The translations under genes and the position numbers were made by a program. Under the pieces are notes generated by a model that had not been told where the DNA came from, made no database searches, and worked only from the letters and a program-made list of their open reading frames with translations. Below, piece after piece: positions 1-8,621 of a DNA stretch of 37,687 nucleotides. Each line of letters opens with the position of its first letter. The first letter of the stretch is position 1. The stretch comes from an uncultured Bacteroidales bacterium (GTDB taxonomy: Bacteria > Bacteroidota > Bacteroidia > Bacteroidales > WCHB1-69): assembly GCA_946413585.1 (NCBI GenBank), contig CAMKLG010000028.1:1-37687 (forward strand), written 5' to 3'.

Positions 1-2
1 AA

Positions 3-86
3 GACCCGCGCAAGCTCTACAAAATCGGGGTGAACTTCTCCTCCGAGACTCGCCGAGTCGAGAACTGGAAAGTGGTGGAACGGTAA
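3..86 (+). CDS. C-terminal fragment of an unidentified protein (5' end outside window)
   Basis: An open frame runs from the window edge to a TAA at 84-86 and encodes 27 residues ending in ENWKVVER. The alternating hydrophobic and polar pattern before the end (KLYKIGVNFSSETRRVENWKV) would fit a terminal beta-strand of an envelope protein, but this is only an impression. The other two forward frames do not give a better reading: one hits a stop early and the other runs on without a gene-like product. The family cannot be named from so short a piece. The 175 bases that follow, up to the next gene, hold only a promoter box near 233-240. Confidence 0.45.
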   Translation, partial: DPRKLYKIGVNFSSETRRVENWKVVER

Positions 87-232
87 TTACCCGTTATCTT
101 CGCGCCATGATCCGCACCGCCACATACCCGCCCCAGCCCCCAGTTTCGCTATGCTGCAAGCAGATTGTCCCAAGCTGTTCATGTTGTCGCCCCAAAAAAC
201 AACCCCTTGTCTCCCCGACCCGAAAATAATTG

Positions 233-240
233 TATTTTTG
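233..240 (+). promoter_or_regulatory. Bacteroidetes -7 promoter box for the MBOAT gene
   Basis: TATTTTTG matches the TAnnTTTG consensus and lies 21 bases before the ATG at 262. A TTG at 207-209 lies about 23 bases upstream, slightly farther than the usual 19-21 spacing of the -33 element, so only the -7 box is well supported. Confidence 0.55.
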
Positions 241-261
241 CCGCTCTGAAAAAAGCATCTT

Positions 262-1677
262 ATGGTATTCAGCAGTATCACTTTCCTATTCTACTTCCTT
301 CCAGTGTTTCTGCTGATTTATTACCTGGTGCCCGCCAAATGGCAAAACCTTGTATTGCTTGTCGGATCTCTCGTCTTCTACGCCTTCGGCGCCCCCCGTT
401 TTCTCGCCATCTTCATCGTGATGATGTTTATCAATTGGTTGATTACCAAACAGATGTACAACTCCCCCACCCTAACACGAAAAAAATGGCTGCTGACGAC
501 TTCCATCACCCTCAACCTGTTGGTACTGGGTTACTTCAAATACATGAATTTCTTCGTCGATAATCTGAACGCCCTCCTCCAACTAACCAGCCATAACATC
601 ATCACATTCAATAAGATAGCATTACCTATCGGTATCTCTTTTTTCACTTTCCAGTCCATCACCTACACCGTGGATGTCTTTCGGGGCGAGGCCACTCCGC
701 TGAAGCGATGCAGCGACTACATGCTCTACATTTCGATGTTCCCGCAACTTATCGCGGGTCCGATTGTGCGATTCAACACCATTGCGGCCCAAATCAGTGA
801 ACGGCGCATCACGATGGAAGCGCGAGTGAACGGTTTCTGCCGTTTCATGATCGGATTGGGGAAGAAAGTATTGATAGCCAACCAAGTGGCACTGCTTGCC
901 GATCCCATTTTCGCGATGCCGTACCAAGAAATGGCCACCTCCACCGCCTGGATTGGGATTTTAGCCTACACCTTCCAAATCTACTTTGATTTCTCCGGAT
1001 ACTCAGACATGGCTATCGGGTTAGGCAAGATGCTCGGCTTCCGTTTTCCGGAGAACTTCAACGCGCCATACACCAGCTTGAGTATCAGCGAATTTTGGAG
1101 ACGTTGGCACATCACCCTTGGGGCGTTCATGAAGAACTACCTGTACATTCCACTGGGAGGAAACCGGAAGGGCGCACTACGAACCTACTTCAATCTTGTC
1201 ACGGTATTTCTTCTCTCCGGCCTATGGCACGGTGCTTCGTGGAATTTTGTGCTGTGGGGCGCATTTCACGGCTTCTTTCTTATTCTAGACCGTCTTTTCA
1301 TGCTGAAATGGCTGGAGAAAATGGGTCGATTTCCTGCCATGATCCTGACATTCTTGGCGGCAACTTCCGGATGGGTTCTTTTCCGCACGGAAACCTTTAG
1401 CGGAGCCCTCCACTTCTACCAAGCGATGTTTTCCTTCCAAGAGGGGATCCCCGTGCATTGGCAACCGCAAATCTTCTTTCTGATCCTTGCCGCTCTGATT
1501 TCCTTCGCACCCGCCACGACCATCGGCCAAAAAACGATGGGAAAACTCTTCTCCGACCATTATTCCACAAAGACACTCACCCTCGTGGTCGTCTTTATCT
1601 TATTGATTGTCTTACCGTTATCTATCGGTTCCTTAGCTTCTAACAACTTCAACCCCTTCATCTATTTCCGATTCTGA
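262..1677 (+). CDS. MBOAT-family membrane O-acyltransferase (AlgI/DltB type)
   Basis: This 471-residue polytopic membrane protein belongs to the membrane-bound O-acyltransferase family. AlgI-like members pass acetyl or acyl groups across the inner membrane for O-acylation of an extracytoplasmic polysaccharide. The N-terminus is a hydrophobic segment (residues 4-24). The conserved core is visible: RRWHITL around 280-286, YIPLGGNR at 295-302, and LSGLWHGASW at 318-327 with the presumed catalytic His323. Length fits AlgI homologues (about 460-520). The ATG at 262 follows a promoter box. The stop overlaps the next start in a TGATG arrangement, implying translational coupling with the AlgJ/AlgX-like gene. 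The acceptor polymer cannot be told from this locus; no polymer synthesis genes adjoin it. Confidence 0.9.
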   Translation: MVFSSITFLFYFLPVFLLIYYLVPAKWQNLVLLVGSLVFYAFGAPRFLAIFIVMMFINWLITKQMYNSPTLTRKKWLLTTSITLNLLVLGYFKYMNFFVDNLNALLQLTSHNIITFNKIALPIGISFFTFQSITYTVDVFRGEATPLKRCSDYMLYISMFPQLIAGPIVRFNTIAAQISERRITMEARVNGFCRFMIGLGKKVLIANQVALLADPIFAMPYQEMATSTAWIGILAYTFQIYFDFSGYSDMAIGLGKMLGFRFPENFNAPYTSLSISEFWRRWHITLGAFMKNYLYIPLGGNRKGALRTYFNLVTVFLLSGLWHGASWNFVLWGAFHGFFLILDRLFMLKWLEKMGRFPAMILTFLAATSGWVLFRTETFSGALHFYQAMFSFQEGIPVHWQPQIFFLILAALISFAPATTIGQKTMGKLFSDHYSTKTLTLVVVFILLIVLPLSIGSLASNNFNPFIYFRF

Positions 1678-3011
1678 TGCCACAAGAAAAAACATATAAA
1701 CGCCTCTTTCTGTTATTCATGGGACTGCTTTTGCTCCCTGTGATACTGCAGATTGCGCATATTCCACCCATCAGGAAGCTGGAAGGTTACATCCAGCCCA
1801 TCGAAAAAGTGCGGCCTTCCTTGAAAAGCCTCTTTGACGGCAGTTACCAGCAATATTTGGACGAGTCTGCCACGGCAAACTTCGGAGGTCGAGGATTTTA
1901 TATCCGATGCTATAACCAGCTCATGTACAGCGTTTTCCACAAGATTACAAACAATAATATTATCATAGGGAAAAATGGAGAGATGTTCCTGAAGCAATAC
2001 ACCGACGATGTGTCAGGTGTAACTTTGAGGAAGAAATTCGGGACAGTTGACAGCGCAAAATGTGTTGCCAGACAGAACGTTATACGTACACTTGCGTTGA
2101 TTGACAGTCTCAAAGCTCACGACATTGCTTTTCTGGTTGTCCTCGCGCCCTCCAAAACCGCCATTTACCCGGAATGGCTGCCCGACAGCATTCATCCGGA
2201 CGATTTTGTGCTTCAGCATGAGTATGCCGCGCTATTCAAGGAGCACGACATTCCGCATATTGACTTCATTCCTGTCTTCAACTCATTGAAAACCAGAGAA
2301 AAATATCCTGTTTTTACGAAATATGGAACCCATTGGTGTTTTGGCACCATACCCTTTGTGGCCGACACGCTACTCCGTGCCATGGAAGGACTTTTGGGAT
2401 CCCCTCTGCCGCATATTCAAGTGACAGACAGCAATATCACCAGAAAATACGCTCCTTCGGACCGAGAGCTGGAATTCACCTGCAATCTGATGTTCCCGCT
2501 TTCCCATCCGAAAATGCCCTGGCCGAAGTATGCGCTATGCAACATCCCGCGAAACTATCAGAAACCCAATCTGTTAGTTATCGCAGACAGTTATTTCACG
2601 CAATTGGAAAAGGGTCCGTTTGCTGAAGCATTTGGTAATGTGGATTATTGGAAGTACAATGAAATTTCTTACTCAAAGATTCCCAATCGGAACAACAAGA
2701 TAGCCTATATCAATAAGTATGAGGCCATTACGGATGCAGATATGGTGATGGTGATGTTCACCACTATGTTTGCGTACGACTACATGTTTGGCTTTGTGGA
2801 AGATGCTTTGGAAACGTTTGTCAAAGGCGACGAGCACGATGAGGAGCAGTATGCGGAGGAGCAAATCAACTTCATCATACAACGCATCAAAAGCGATCCG
2901 GAATGGCTTCAGAAAGTGGAAGAGCAAGCCAAACAAATAAACATCTCTTTAGAGGAGAATTTGCGTCTCAATGCTGAATACGTATATGAAATGGAACACA
3001 AGAAGAAATAG
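1677..3011 (+). CDS. AlgJ/AlgX-like SGNH acetyltransferase partner of the MBOAT protein
   Basis: This 444-residue protein has an N-terminal signal anchor (residues 8-25) followed by a periplasmic domain of the AlgJ/AlgX/DHHW type. Family members complete O-acetylation of a polysaccharide using acyl groups exported by the MBOAT partner. Two motifs are visible: GTHW at 217-220, containing the His of the usual DxHW motif, and VIADSY at 301-306, whose Ser305 is the likely nucleophile. The position that is Asp in many members is Gly217 here. The last 80 residues are acidic and look helical, which is an unusual tail. It overlaps the MBOAT gene by one base and ends eight bases from the convergent amidase. 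Confidence 0.82.
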   Translation: MPQEKTYKRLFLLFMGLLLLPVILQIAHIPPIRKLEGYIQPIEKVRPSLKSLFDGSYQQYLDESATANFGGRGFYIRCYNQLMYSVFHKITNNNIIIGKNGEMFLKQYTDDVSGVTLRKKFGTVDSAKCVARQNVIRTLALIDSLKAHDIAFLVVLAPSKTAIYPEWLPDSIHPDDFVLQHEYAALFKEHDIPHIDFIPVFNSLKTREKYPVFTKYGTHWCFGTIPFVADTLLRAMEGLLGSPLPHIQVTDSNITRKYAPSDRELEFTCNLMFPLSHPKMPWPKYALCNIPRNYQKPNLLVIADSYFTQLEKGPFAEAFGNVDYWKYNEISYSKIPNRNNKIAYINKYEAITDADMVMVMFTTMFAYDYMFGFVEDALETFVKGDEHDEEQYAEEQINFIIQRIKSDPEWLQKVEEQAKQINISLEENLRLNAEYVYEMEHKKK

Positions 3012-3019
3012 CGGCAATC

Positions 3020-4210
3020 TCATTTCTTCTTCAGCAATTTCACTGCCTCTGACACCGGGATTTTCTCTTCGCCCTTAAATGCAATAATGAAAGCATCAGG
3101 GTATCTCGTCTTGATCTGACTTTGTATCTCTTTGGCTGATTGAAGGTTGTCTTCATTACCTGAGGTATATTTCCACAAATTGTTTTCAAAATAACAACGT
3201 TGTTCAAGAATGCCCTTCAAGCGTTTGTCATTAGGGGAAATCTTTTCCGGAAGCGCCATGAATTGTACTCTGAAGCGTATTTCATCTGATTCCGCTACTG
3301 TGGTTTCCTCCTTTTTTTCCGCCTTATCAGGCTGATTATCATGTATATTATCATTGCTGTTATCATGCTTTTTATCTGAATTGGTTTGTTCCTCTGTTTT
3401 ATTATCCTTTGGTTTAACGCTAGAAACGTTCACTTTATTACCTGTCATTTGTGTATAATAGGAGGCGAAACCTTGGAAGATGGCGTTGGCGATAGCCTCC
3501 TTATGCTGTTCGTCGGATAGATATTTTTCCTCTGTAGGATTGGAAAGGAAGCCCATTTCGATGAGAATACTGGGCATTGAAACGGCCCAGAGCACCCAAT
3601 AGCCTGCCTGTTTGACCCCGCGATCCAGCATTTTCGTGGTGCTCACCAGATTTTTCTGCACTTTGTCAGCCAAAAGGATGGAATTATTGAGATAGGCGGA
3701 TGAATAGAGGGAAAACATCACCGCGGATTCTGGTGAATTAGGATTGAAACCGCCATAGTTCTTCTCATAATCTTTCTCCATCAACATAGCGGCATTCTCG
3801 GCGCGTGCCACCGCCAAATTGGCCTCGCTTTTATGAAGTCCCATCACGTATGTTTCCACACCATGCGCTCCATGGTTGTCGTTGGCGTTGCAATGGAAAG
3901 AGATGAACAGGTCTGCATGGTTGTCGTTGGCGATTTTGGCGCGACGGTAGAGTTCCACGAACACATCTGTGCTTCGTGTATATATCACCTTGACATTCGG
4001 GCAGTTATCACTAATCAGTTTCCCCGTTTTCAAAGCCACGTTGAGCGCGACATCTTTTTCCTTCGTGTAAGAGCCAAGGCAGCCGGGATCTTTTCCACCG
4101 TGTCCCGCGTCTATCACCACCTTAAACGTTTTCCCATCTTTTTGGGCGGTACATGGGAGCGCCAGAAAAAATATCAACACATATACTAAGAAAAAAAATT
4201 TCGAGTTCAT
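3020..4210 (-). CDS. N-acetylmuramoyl-L-alanine amidase (Amidase_3) with C-terminal SPOR-like domain
   Basis: This 396-residue exported amidase should cut the amide bond between muramic acid and the stem peptide during cell separation. A signal peptide covers residues 1-22 (hydrophobic, ending near PCTAQ). The catalytic domain spans about 28-255: the zinc ligands are His37 (IDAGHGGKDPG), Glu51 and His106 (FISFHCNA), and the catalytic Glu218 lies in LIEMGFLSNP. A low-complexity Lys/Asp/Asn/Glu linker (about 262-310) leads to a C-terminal domain (about 312-396) resembling SPOR domains, which bind denuded septal peptidoglycan. It is divergent from lptD, with 116 bases between the two start codons, and the promoters overlap. 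Confidence 0.9.
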   Translation of the reverse strand: MNSKFFFLVYVLIFFLALPCTAQKDGKTFKVVIDAGHGGKDPGCLGSYTKEKDVALNVALKTGKLISDNCPNVKVIYTRSTDVFVELYRRAKIANDNHADLFISFHCNANDNHGAHGVETYVMGLHKSEANLAVARAENAAMLMEKDYEKNYGGFNPNSPESAVMFSLYSSAYLNNSILLADKVQKNLVSTTKMLDRGVKQAGYWVLWAVSMPSILIEMGFLSNPTEEKYLSDEQHKEAIANAIFQGFASYYTQMTGNKVNVSSVKPKDNKTEEQTNSDKKHDNSNDNIHDNQPDKAEKKEETTVAESDEIRFRVQFMALPEKISPNDKRLKGILEQRCYFENNLWKYTSGNEDNLQSAKEIQSQIKTRYPDAFIIAFKGEEKIPVSEAVKLLKKK

Positions 4211-4229
4211 CTGATTGGGATTTTTTGAT

Positions 4230-4260
4230 TATTTTTGCCGCTTTTTATGCCGCAAAAATA
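4230..4260. promoter_or_regulatory. Face-to-face divergent promoters of the amidase and lptD
   Basis: Two TATTTTTG boxes lie in inverted orientation: plus strand 4230-4237 pointing to lptD and minus strand 4253-4260 pointing to the amidase. The arms share TATTTTTGC on each strand. With a start a few bases after each box, the two transcripts would begin within a few bases of each other near 4244-4247 and run through each other's -7 box. No good -33 TTTG was found for either. Confidence 0.5.
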
Positions 4261-4326
4261 TAATATATTGACTTTAATATAAGCCATTTGATTAAAAAAA
4301 TATACACACTGGATGTTTCATATTTC

Positions 4327-6900
4327 ATGAAGGCCTTTATCGTCTTCATGCTCAGTGTGTTATGCCTACATTCCGCCGGACAGGAAACGCGTCGCCGAGT
4401 ACCTCGCCATAACAAAATGGACTCCACAATGTTCGAAGTTTCCATGCTTGCAGACACGGATTCTGCGGCAATTGTCATACAATCACCCAAAGTTCTCTCC
4501 CAAAACGCCATTTCCGACATCGTCCATTATAGTGCTCGCGACTCTGTGATCAATGACATCCAGAACCGATTCACATACCTTTATGGCGATGCATCCGTGA
4601 CATACGAAGATATGGAGTTGCGTGCGGATTTCATCGAGATAGACTTCAAAAACAACCAGTTATACGCGTGCGGCGTGGCTGATTCTCTGGGGCGGGTTTA
4701 CGGAACGCCCGTCTTCTTTCAGGGAGACGCCCATTACAACGCCCGCGAAATCATGTATAACTTCACCACCCGCAAAGGCAAAATCACAGACGTCATCACC
4801 ACACAGGATGATGGTTACATCCATGGTGAACAGGTGAAGAAAATGGGCGACAACGTGGCCTTCATCAAGCACGGGAAATACACCACCTGCGAGCTCGGCG
4901 ACCCGCACTACGAAATTGCGTTTTCCAAAGCCAAGGTCATCCAGCACGACAAAATCCTTATCGGTCCCGCCCACCTGCGTTTTTCAGGCATCCCCACCCC
5001 TTTGGCGCTACCTTTTGGCTTCTTCCCGCTTGATGCCCAACATAAGTCCGGACTGGTCATGCCCTCTTTTGGACAATCCGGAAGTATGGGATTCTACCTG
5101 CAAGACTTAGGCTTCTATTTTGCCATCAACGACAATATCGACCTTTTGCTCTCCGCAGACCTTTACACGCGCGGCAGCTGGGCCATCAAGGCCAAATCGA
5201 ACTACGTCTATCGCTACAAATGCAGCGGTAATATTGAGCTGGCATACGCTCTCTCGCTCACCGGCGACCGCATTGACACTGCTAACTTCAAGAAAGTCAA
5301 CAACTACAAGATTTACTGGGATCATAAGCAAGACTCTAAATCGCACCCCACGACACGATTCAATGCCCACATCGACATCCAGAGTGCCAACTACGCCCGC
5401 TACAACGTAACCCCCGTCAACGACTACCTCTCCAACCAGTTCACCTCCACAATCAATCTTTCCACTTCCGCCGCCGACTTCTTCTACTTGGACGCTGCTG
5501 TTTCTTACTCACAAAACACAGGTACTCACACAATTAACATGAAGTTGCCCAACATCAGCATGTCGGTGGCGCAATTCTATCCCTTCCGCAAAAAGGACAA
5601 GTCTGGACCGCTGAAATGGTACGACAACATCTCCATGAAATGGTCGTCGCAACTTATCGGTCAGGTGAACACCACAGACTCGCTTTTCTTTCAACCGATC
5701 ACGTGGAATCATTTCGAGGCGGGCATGCAGCACGTCGTTCCCCTCTCCATCCCCATCAAAATCGCCAAAACCATCAACTGGAACACCACCATTACGCTGA
5801 CGGAAAAATGGTATTTGCAGCATTACAGCCGTGATATGGTCTGGGATCCGACCACTTCGGAGACTCCTCAACTGGTGATGCATTTCAACCGCAAGTTCGG
5901 GGCTGTTCACGATCTCAACCTCTCCTCGAACCTGACGACAAAGGTCTATGTGATGTACGTTTTCAAGAAAGGCGGGCTGAATGCCATCCGCCACATCATC
6001 ACCCCGACGTTGAATTTCACTTTCCAGCCGATGCTGAACGGACAAAACAACGCATCATACGTTAATCCGATGACCGGCGAGATTGTGCACTACACCTACT
6101 ACGACAACGCGATGTTCGGAACCGGCAATCCCAAGATGCAGGCTCGAGCACAAATCACCCTCGGTAACAATCTGGAAATCAAGGTCCGTTCACGCAAAGA
6201 CACCATCACAGGACTCAAGAAGATTCCGCTTATTGACAACTTCAACATCTCCATGTACTACGATTTTGCCGCCGATTCCATGAGGTGGTCCACGTTCACG
6301 ATGTCTGGCCGCAGCACGCTCTTCAAACAGCTCTACCTCACCTACAGCTTCGTTTTCGACCCCTATAGCATTAACAGCGAGGGGCGCCGCGTGAACGTCA
6401 CCGAATGGGAAGCCCACCGTAGGCTACTGCGTTTCTCGCAAGGTACCTACAGCATCTCCCTCAACTACCGCATCGACCAAAACACGTTCAAGTCCAAGGA
6501 TCCCGAACGACAGAAGAACCGACTGCCTTGGTCGCTAACGTTCAATTACTCATTCACTTACGGTATCAACGACAACCTCGACTACTACCGTCAGATCTAT
6601 TGGGGAGAGGAGCTGAAGCCCTACACGCACAATATGGTGCACACGATTAATGTGGCAGGCGACATCAACATCACCAAGAAATGGCGCTTCGGCTTCACCA
6701 CCGGTTATGATTTCGTACACAAGTCACTGTCTTTCACATCTTTAGATTTCTTCCGTGACATGCACTGCTGGGAAATGAGCTTCAACTGGGTTCCCATTGG
6801 CTACCGTAAAGGCTGGAGATTCACCATCAACGTGAAATCCGCCACCCTGAAAGACGTGATGAAACTGAACTTGCATGATGACTTCAGAAATAACCTGTAA
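4327..6900 (+). CDS. lptD: LPS-assembly outer-membrane protein LptD
   Basis: This 857-residue protein matches the Bacteroidetes form of LptD, which inserts LPS into the outer leaflet of the outer membrane together with LptE. A signal peptide (MKAFIVFMLSVLCLHSAG) supports the ATG at 4327. The open frame extends upstream to a TTG at 4288, but that would bury the signal sequence. After an N-terminal OstA-like beta-jellyroll region (roughly residues 75-200, with repeated GDASVTYEDMEL-type strands) comes a long C-terminal barrel rich in alternating aromatic strands, for example near its end MSFNWVPIGYRKGWRF. Length fits the family. The downstream spacer is a heptamer array leading to a nitroreductase on the same strand, and no separate promoter is visible there. 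Confidence 0.88.
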   Translation: MKAFIVFMLSVLCLHSAGQETRRRVPRHNKMDSTMFEVSMLADTDSAAIVIQSPKVLSQNAISDIVHYSARDSVINDIQNRFTYLYGDASVTYEDMELRADFIEIDFKNNQLYACGVADSLGRVYGTPVFFQGDAHYNAREIMYNFTTRKGKITDVITTQDDGYIHGEQVKKMGDNVAFIKHGKYTTCELGDPHYEIAFSKAKVIQHDKILIGPAHLRFSGIPTPLALPFGFFPLDAQHKSGLVMPSFGQSGSMGFYLQDLGFYFAINDNIDLLLSADLYTRGSWAIKAKSNYVYRYKCSGNIELAYALSLTGDRIDTANFKKVNNYKIYWDHKQDSKSHPTTRFNAHIDIQSANYARYNVTPVNDYLSNQFTSTINLSTSAADFFYLDAAVSYSQNTGTHTINMKLPNISMSVAQFYPFRKKDKSGPLKWYDNISMKWSSQLIGQVNTTDSLFFQPITWNHFEAGMQHVVPLSIPIKIAKTINWNTTITLTEKWYLQHYSRDMVWDPTTSETPQLVMHFNRKFGAVHDLNLSSNLTTKVYVMYVFKKGGLNAIRHIITPTLNFTFQPMLNGQNNASYVNPMTGEIVHYTYYDNAMFGTGNPKMQARAQITLGNNLEIKVRSRKDTITGLKKIPLIDNFNISMYYDFAADSMRWSTFTMSGRSTLFKQLYLTYSFVFDPYSINSEGRRVNVTEWEAHRRLLRFSQGTYSISLNYRIDQNTFKSKDPERQKNRLPWSLTFNYSFTYGINDNLDYYRQIYWGEELKPYTHNMVHTINVAGDINITKKWRFGFTTGYDFVHKSLSFTSLDFFRDMHCWEMSFNWVPIGYRKGWRFTINVKSATLKDVMKLNLHDDFRNNL

Positions 6901-6917
6901 GATGTTAGCCGGTAGCT

Positions 6918-7001
6918 CTTGACTTTGAACTTTGACTATTCCCTACTCCCTATTCCCTAAACCTTAAACCATAAACCATAAACCATAAACCCTAAACCCT
7001 A
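6918..7001 (+). repeat. Twelve-unit heptamer array filling the lptD-nitroreductase spacer
   Basis: Twelve consecutive 7-bp words lie in one register with no indel. The word drifts along the array from TTGACTA types through TTCCCTA to AACCATA (three copies in a row) and AACCCTA (two copies), ending eight bases before the nitroreductase ATG. On the sense strand the part near the start codon has no G. Confidence 0.9.
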
Positions 7002-7009
7002 AACCAACA

Positions 7010-7645
7010 ATGGCAGACAATTTTTTAGAGAACAAATTCGATGAATACCACAGCAAGCAGAAAGTGGTCTATAAGAGCGCGGGGCGTTCTTTGGACAGTT
7101 TGCTGAAGAAAAACCGCAGTTTCCGTGGCTACGATACAGCTTACAAAGTGTCGGAGGAGATTCTGGAAAAGATTGTGGCGGTGAACGCTGTGCTACCCTC
7201 CGCAAAAAACCAGCAAGCGTTGCGTTTCAAGCTTGTAACGGAAGGGAAAGGCGATGATAAAGTATTGGGAAACATCAAATTAGGCGGGATGCTGCCTGAG
7301 TTGCACCTGCCGTTCCCAGGTACTGAACCGCACGCCTTCATCATCATCTGCAGCACAGTTCCCGAAAACAAAATGCTGCATATCGATGCAGGCATCGCCG
7401 CACAGAGCATGTTGCTGAAAGCGGTGGAATTAGGCTATAACGGACTGATTATCGGAGCTTTCAATGCCAAGAAAATAGAAGAAGCATTCGCACTTCCCTA
7501 CCCTCCCATCTTGATATTGGCCATTGGAAAAGGAAACGAAAATATCCAACTGAAAGAGATTTCCGCTAACGAGAGCCATGCCTATTATCGCGAAAATGAC
7601 GTGCACATCGTACCGAAAGTGCGGTGGAAGGAGCTGATTATTTGA
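7010..7645 (+). CDS. Nitroreductase-family FMN oxidoreductase
   Basis: This 211-residue protein has the nitroreductase fold signature: a cofactor-binding NRSFRGY (residues 35-41), PSAKNQQALRF (63-73) where FMN-contacting residues lie, and a C-terminal half with GIAAQSMLLKAVELG followed by a strand ending AIGKG. Such enzymes use NAD(P)H and FMN to reduce nitro groups, quinones or related acceptors; the natural substrate is not evident. It is cytoplasmic, with no signal peptide. The start codon is preceded immediately by AAACCAACA, the end of a heptamer array, and the same kind of sequence precedes groEL. A palindrome begins at the base after the TGA stop. Confidence 0.87.
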   Translation: MADNFLENKFDEYHSKQKVVYKSAGRSLDSLLKKNRSFRGYDTAYKVSEEILEKIVAVNAVLPSAKNQQALRFKLVTEGKGDDKVLGNIKLGGMLPELHLPFPGTEPHAFIIICSTVPENKMLHIDAGIAAQSMLLKAVELGYNGLIIGAFNAKKIEEAFALPYPPILILAIGKGNENIQLKEISANESHAYYRENDVHIVPKVRWKELII

Positions 7646-7677
7646 CGGTAGAGGCGAATAATGATTCGCCCCTACCG
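7646..7677. repeat. GGCGAAT palindrome between convergent genes, probable bidirectional terminator
   Basis: A 32-bp imperfect palindrome (left half CGGTAGAGGCGAATAA, 14 of 16 positions paired) starts directly after the nitroreductase stop and ends 12 bases before the convergent dehydrogenase stop. The core GGCGAAT...ATTCGCC recurs inside the HU/SPOR gene at 14272-14291, so this is a repeat family and not only a terminator. Confidence 0.7.
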
Positions 7678-7689
7678 TTCCTTATACCC

Positions 7690-8607
7690 TTATTCCAGGT
7701 TTCTTAAAACAATCTCGATGCGGTCGTCGAAAGCTTCGCGGGTGGCGTAGCCGACGTGGGGAACGAGTACGCAATTAGGGGCATGCAGAAGAGGGTGATT
7801 CAGCGGCAACGGGGGCTCTTTCTCATACACGTCGATACCCGCACCTGCCATGCGACCTTCGCGCAGAGCATCCGCTAACGCATTCATATCCACTACTTTG
7901 CCACGTGCCGTGTTAATCAAAATGGCGGTAGGTTTGCACAACGCCAGCAATTCCCGACTGATGAGTCCGCTGGTTTCGGAAGTCATTGGGACATGAAGAG
8001 AAACGATGTCGCTGCGGCGCATCAAGTCTTCTAAAGAGACGTAAGGAATACCCATTCCAGTCACTTCCGGTCGTTGAGTTCTGCTCCATGCAATCACCTC
8101 ACAGCCAAAAGCTTGCAGTAGTTGCGCCGTACGGATTCCAATAGCGCCTGTACCCACAATGCCGACCGTTTTGCCGTGCAACTCACGTCCCAGGAACGCG
8201 CCTCGGATTCCACCCTCGCGGATGGAACCATCCAGGCGGGTAATCTGACGAAGCACGTCAATCATCAATCCCACAGCCAGTTCTGCCACGCCTTGGGTGG
8301 CATAACCAGACGCGTTTTTTACGCGAATATGGTGTGCTTCACAATAATTCAAATCTATGTGGTCCAAACCAGTGAAGGCGACATTCAAGAACTGGAGTTT
8401 CGGGCATTTCGACAGCACCTCTACAGGCAACGGAATGTTTGAAACAATCACAACTTCAGCATCATGCATTCTTTCCACCAAAGTGGCGGCATCCTCTTTA
8501 CGGTCACCATACCACACAAATTCATGCCCTTTTTGGGCCAGCTGGTTCTGAATTTCCTTCGCTCTTTCGGCAGAAATGCCTATCGGTTCAACAGCAACTA
8601 TTTTCAT
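7690..8607 (-). CDS. D-2-hydroxyacid dehydrogenase, NAD-binding
   Basis: This 305-residue enzyme of the D-isomer 2-hydroxyacid dehydrogenase family interconverts a 2-keto acid and a D-2-hydroxy acid with NAD(H). The Rossmann motif VGTGAIG is at 151-157. The catalytic set is complete: Arg235 (NTARG), Glu264 (YEKEP) and His284 (VPHVGYAT). Substrate choice (glycerate, lactate, phosphoglycerate) cannot be read from the sequence. The C-terminus is short, stopping soon after the catalytic His helix. It starts 14 bases after the Omp28 stop and is probably transcribed with it. Confidence 0.88.
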   Translation of the reverse strand: MKIVAVEPIGISAERAKEIQNQLAQKGHEFVWYGDRKEDAATLVERMHDAEVVIVSNIPLPVEVLSKCPKLQFLNVAFTGLDHIDLNYCEAHHIRVKNASGYATQGVAELAVGLMIDVLRQITRLDGSIREGGIRGAFLGRELHGKTVGIVGTGAIGIRTAQLLQAFGCEVIAWSRTQRPEVTGMGIPYVSLEDLMRRSDIVSLHVPMTSETSGLISRELLALCKPTAILINTARGKVVDMNALADALREGRMAGAGIDVYEKEPPLPLNHPLLHAPNCVLVPHVGYATREAFDDRIEIVLRNLE

Positions 8608-8621
8608 ATTATCAAACTAAA

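Noticed and set aside
262..3011. Alginate biosynthesis locus
   Set aside because: Only the acyltransferase pair is present. No polymerase, epimerase, lyase or GDP-mannose dehydrogenase gene is near, so the acceptor polymer is left open.
6950..7005. TAAACCC-type repeats as a sign of eukaryotic telomere or contamination
   Set aside because: The arrays are short, lie between clearly bacterial genes and grade into other heptamer words.
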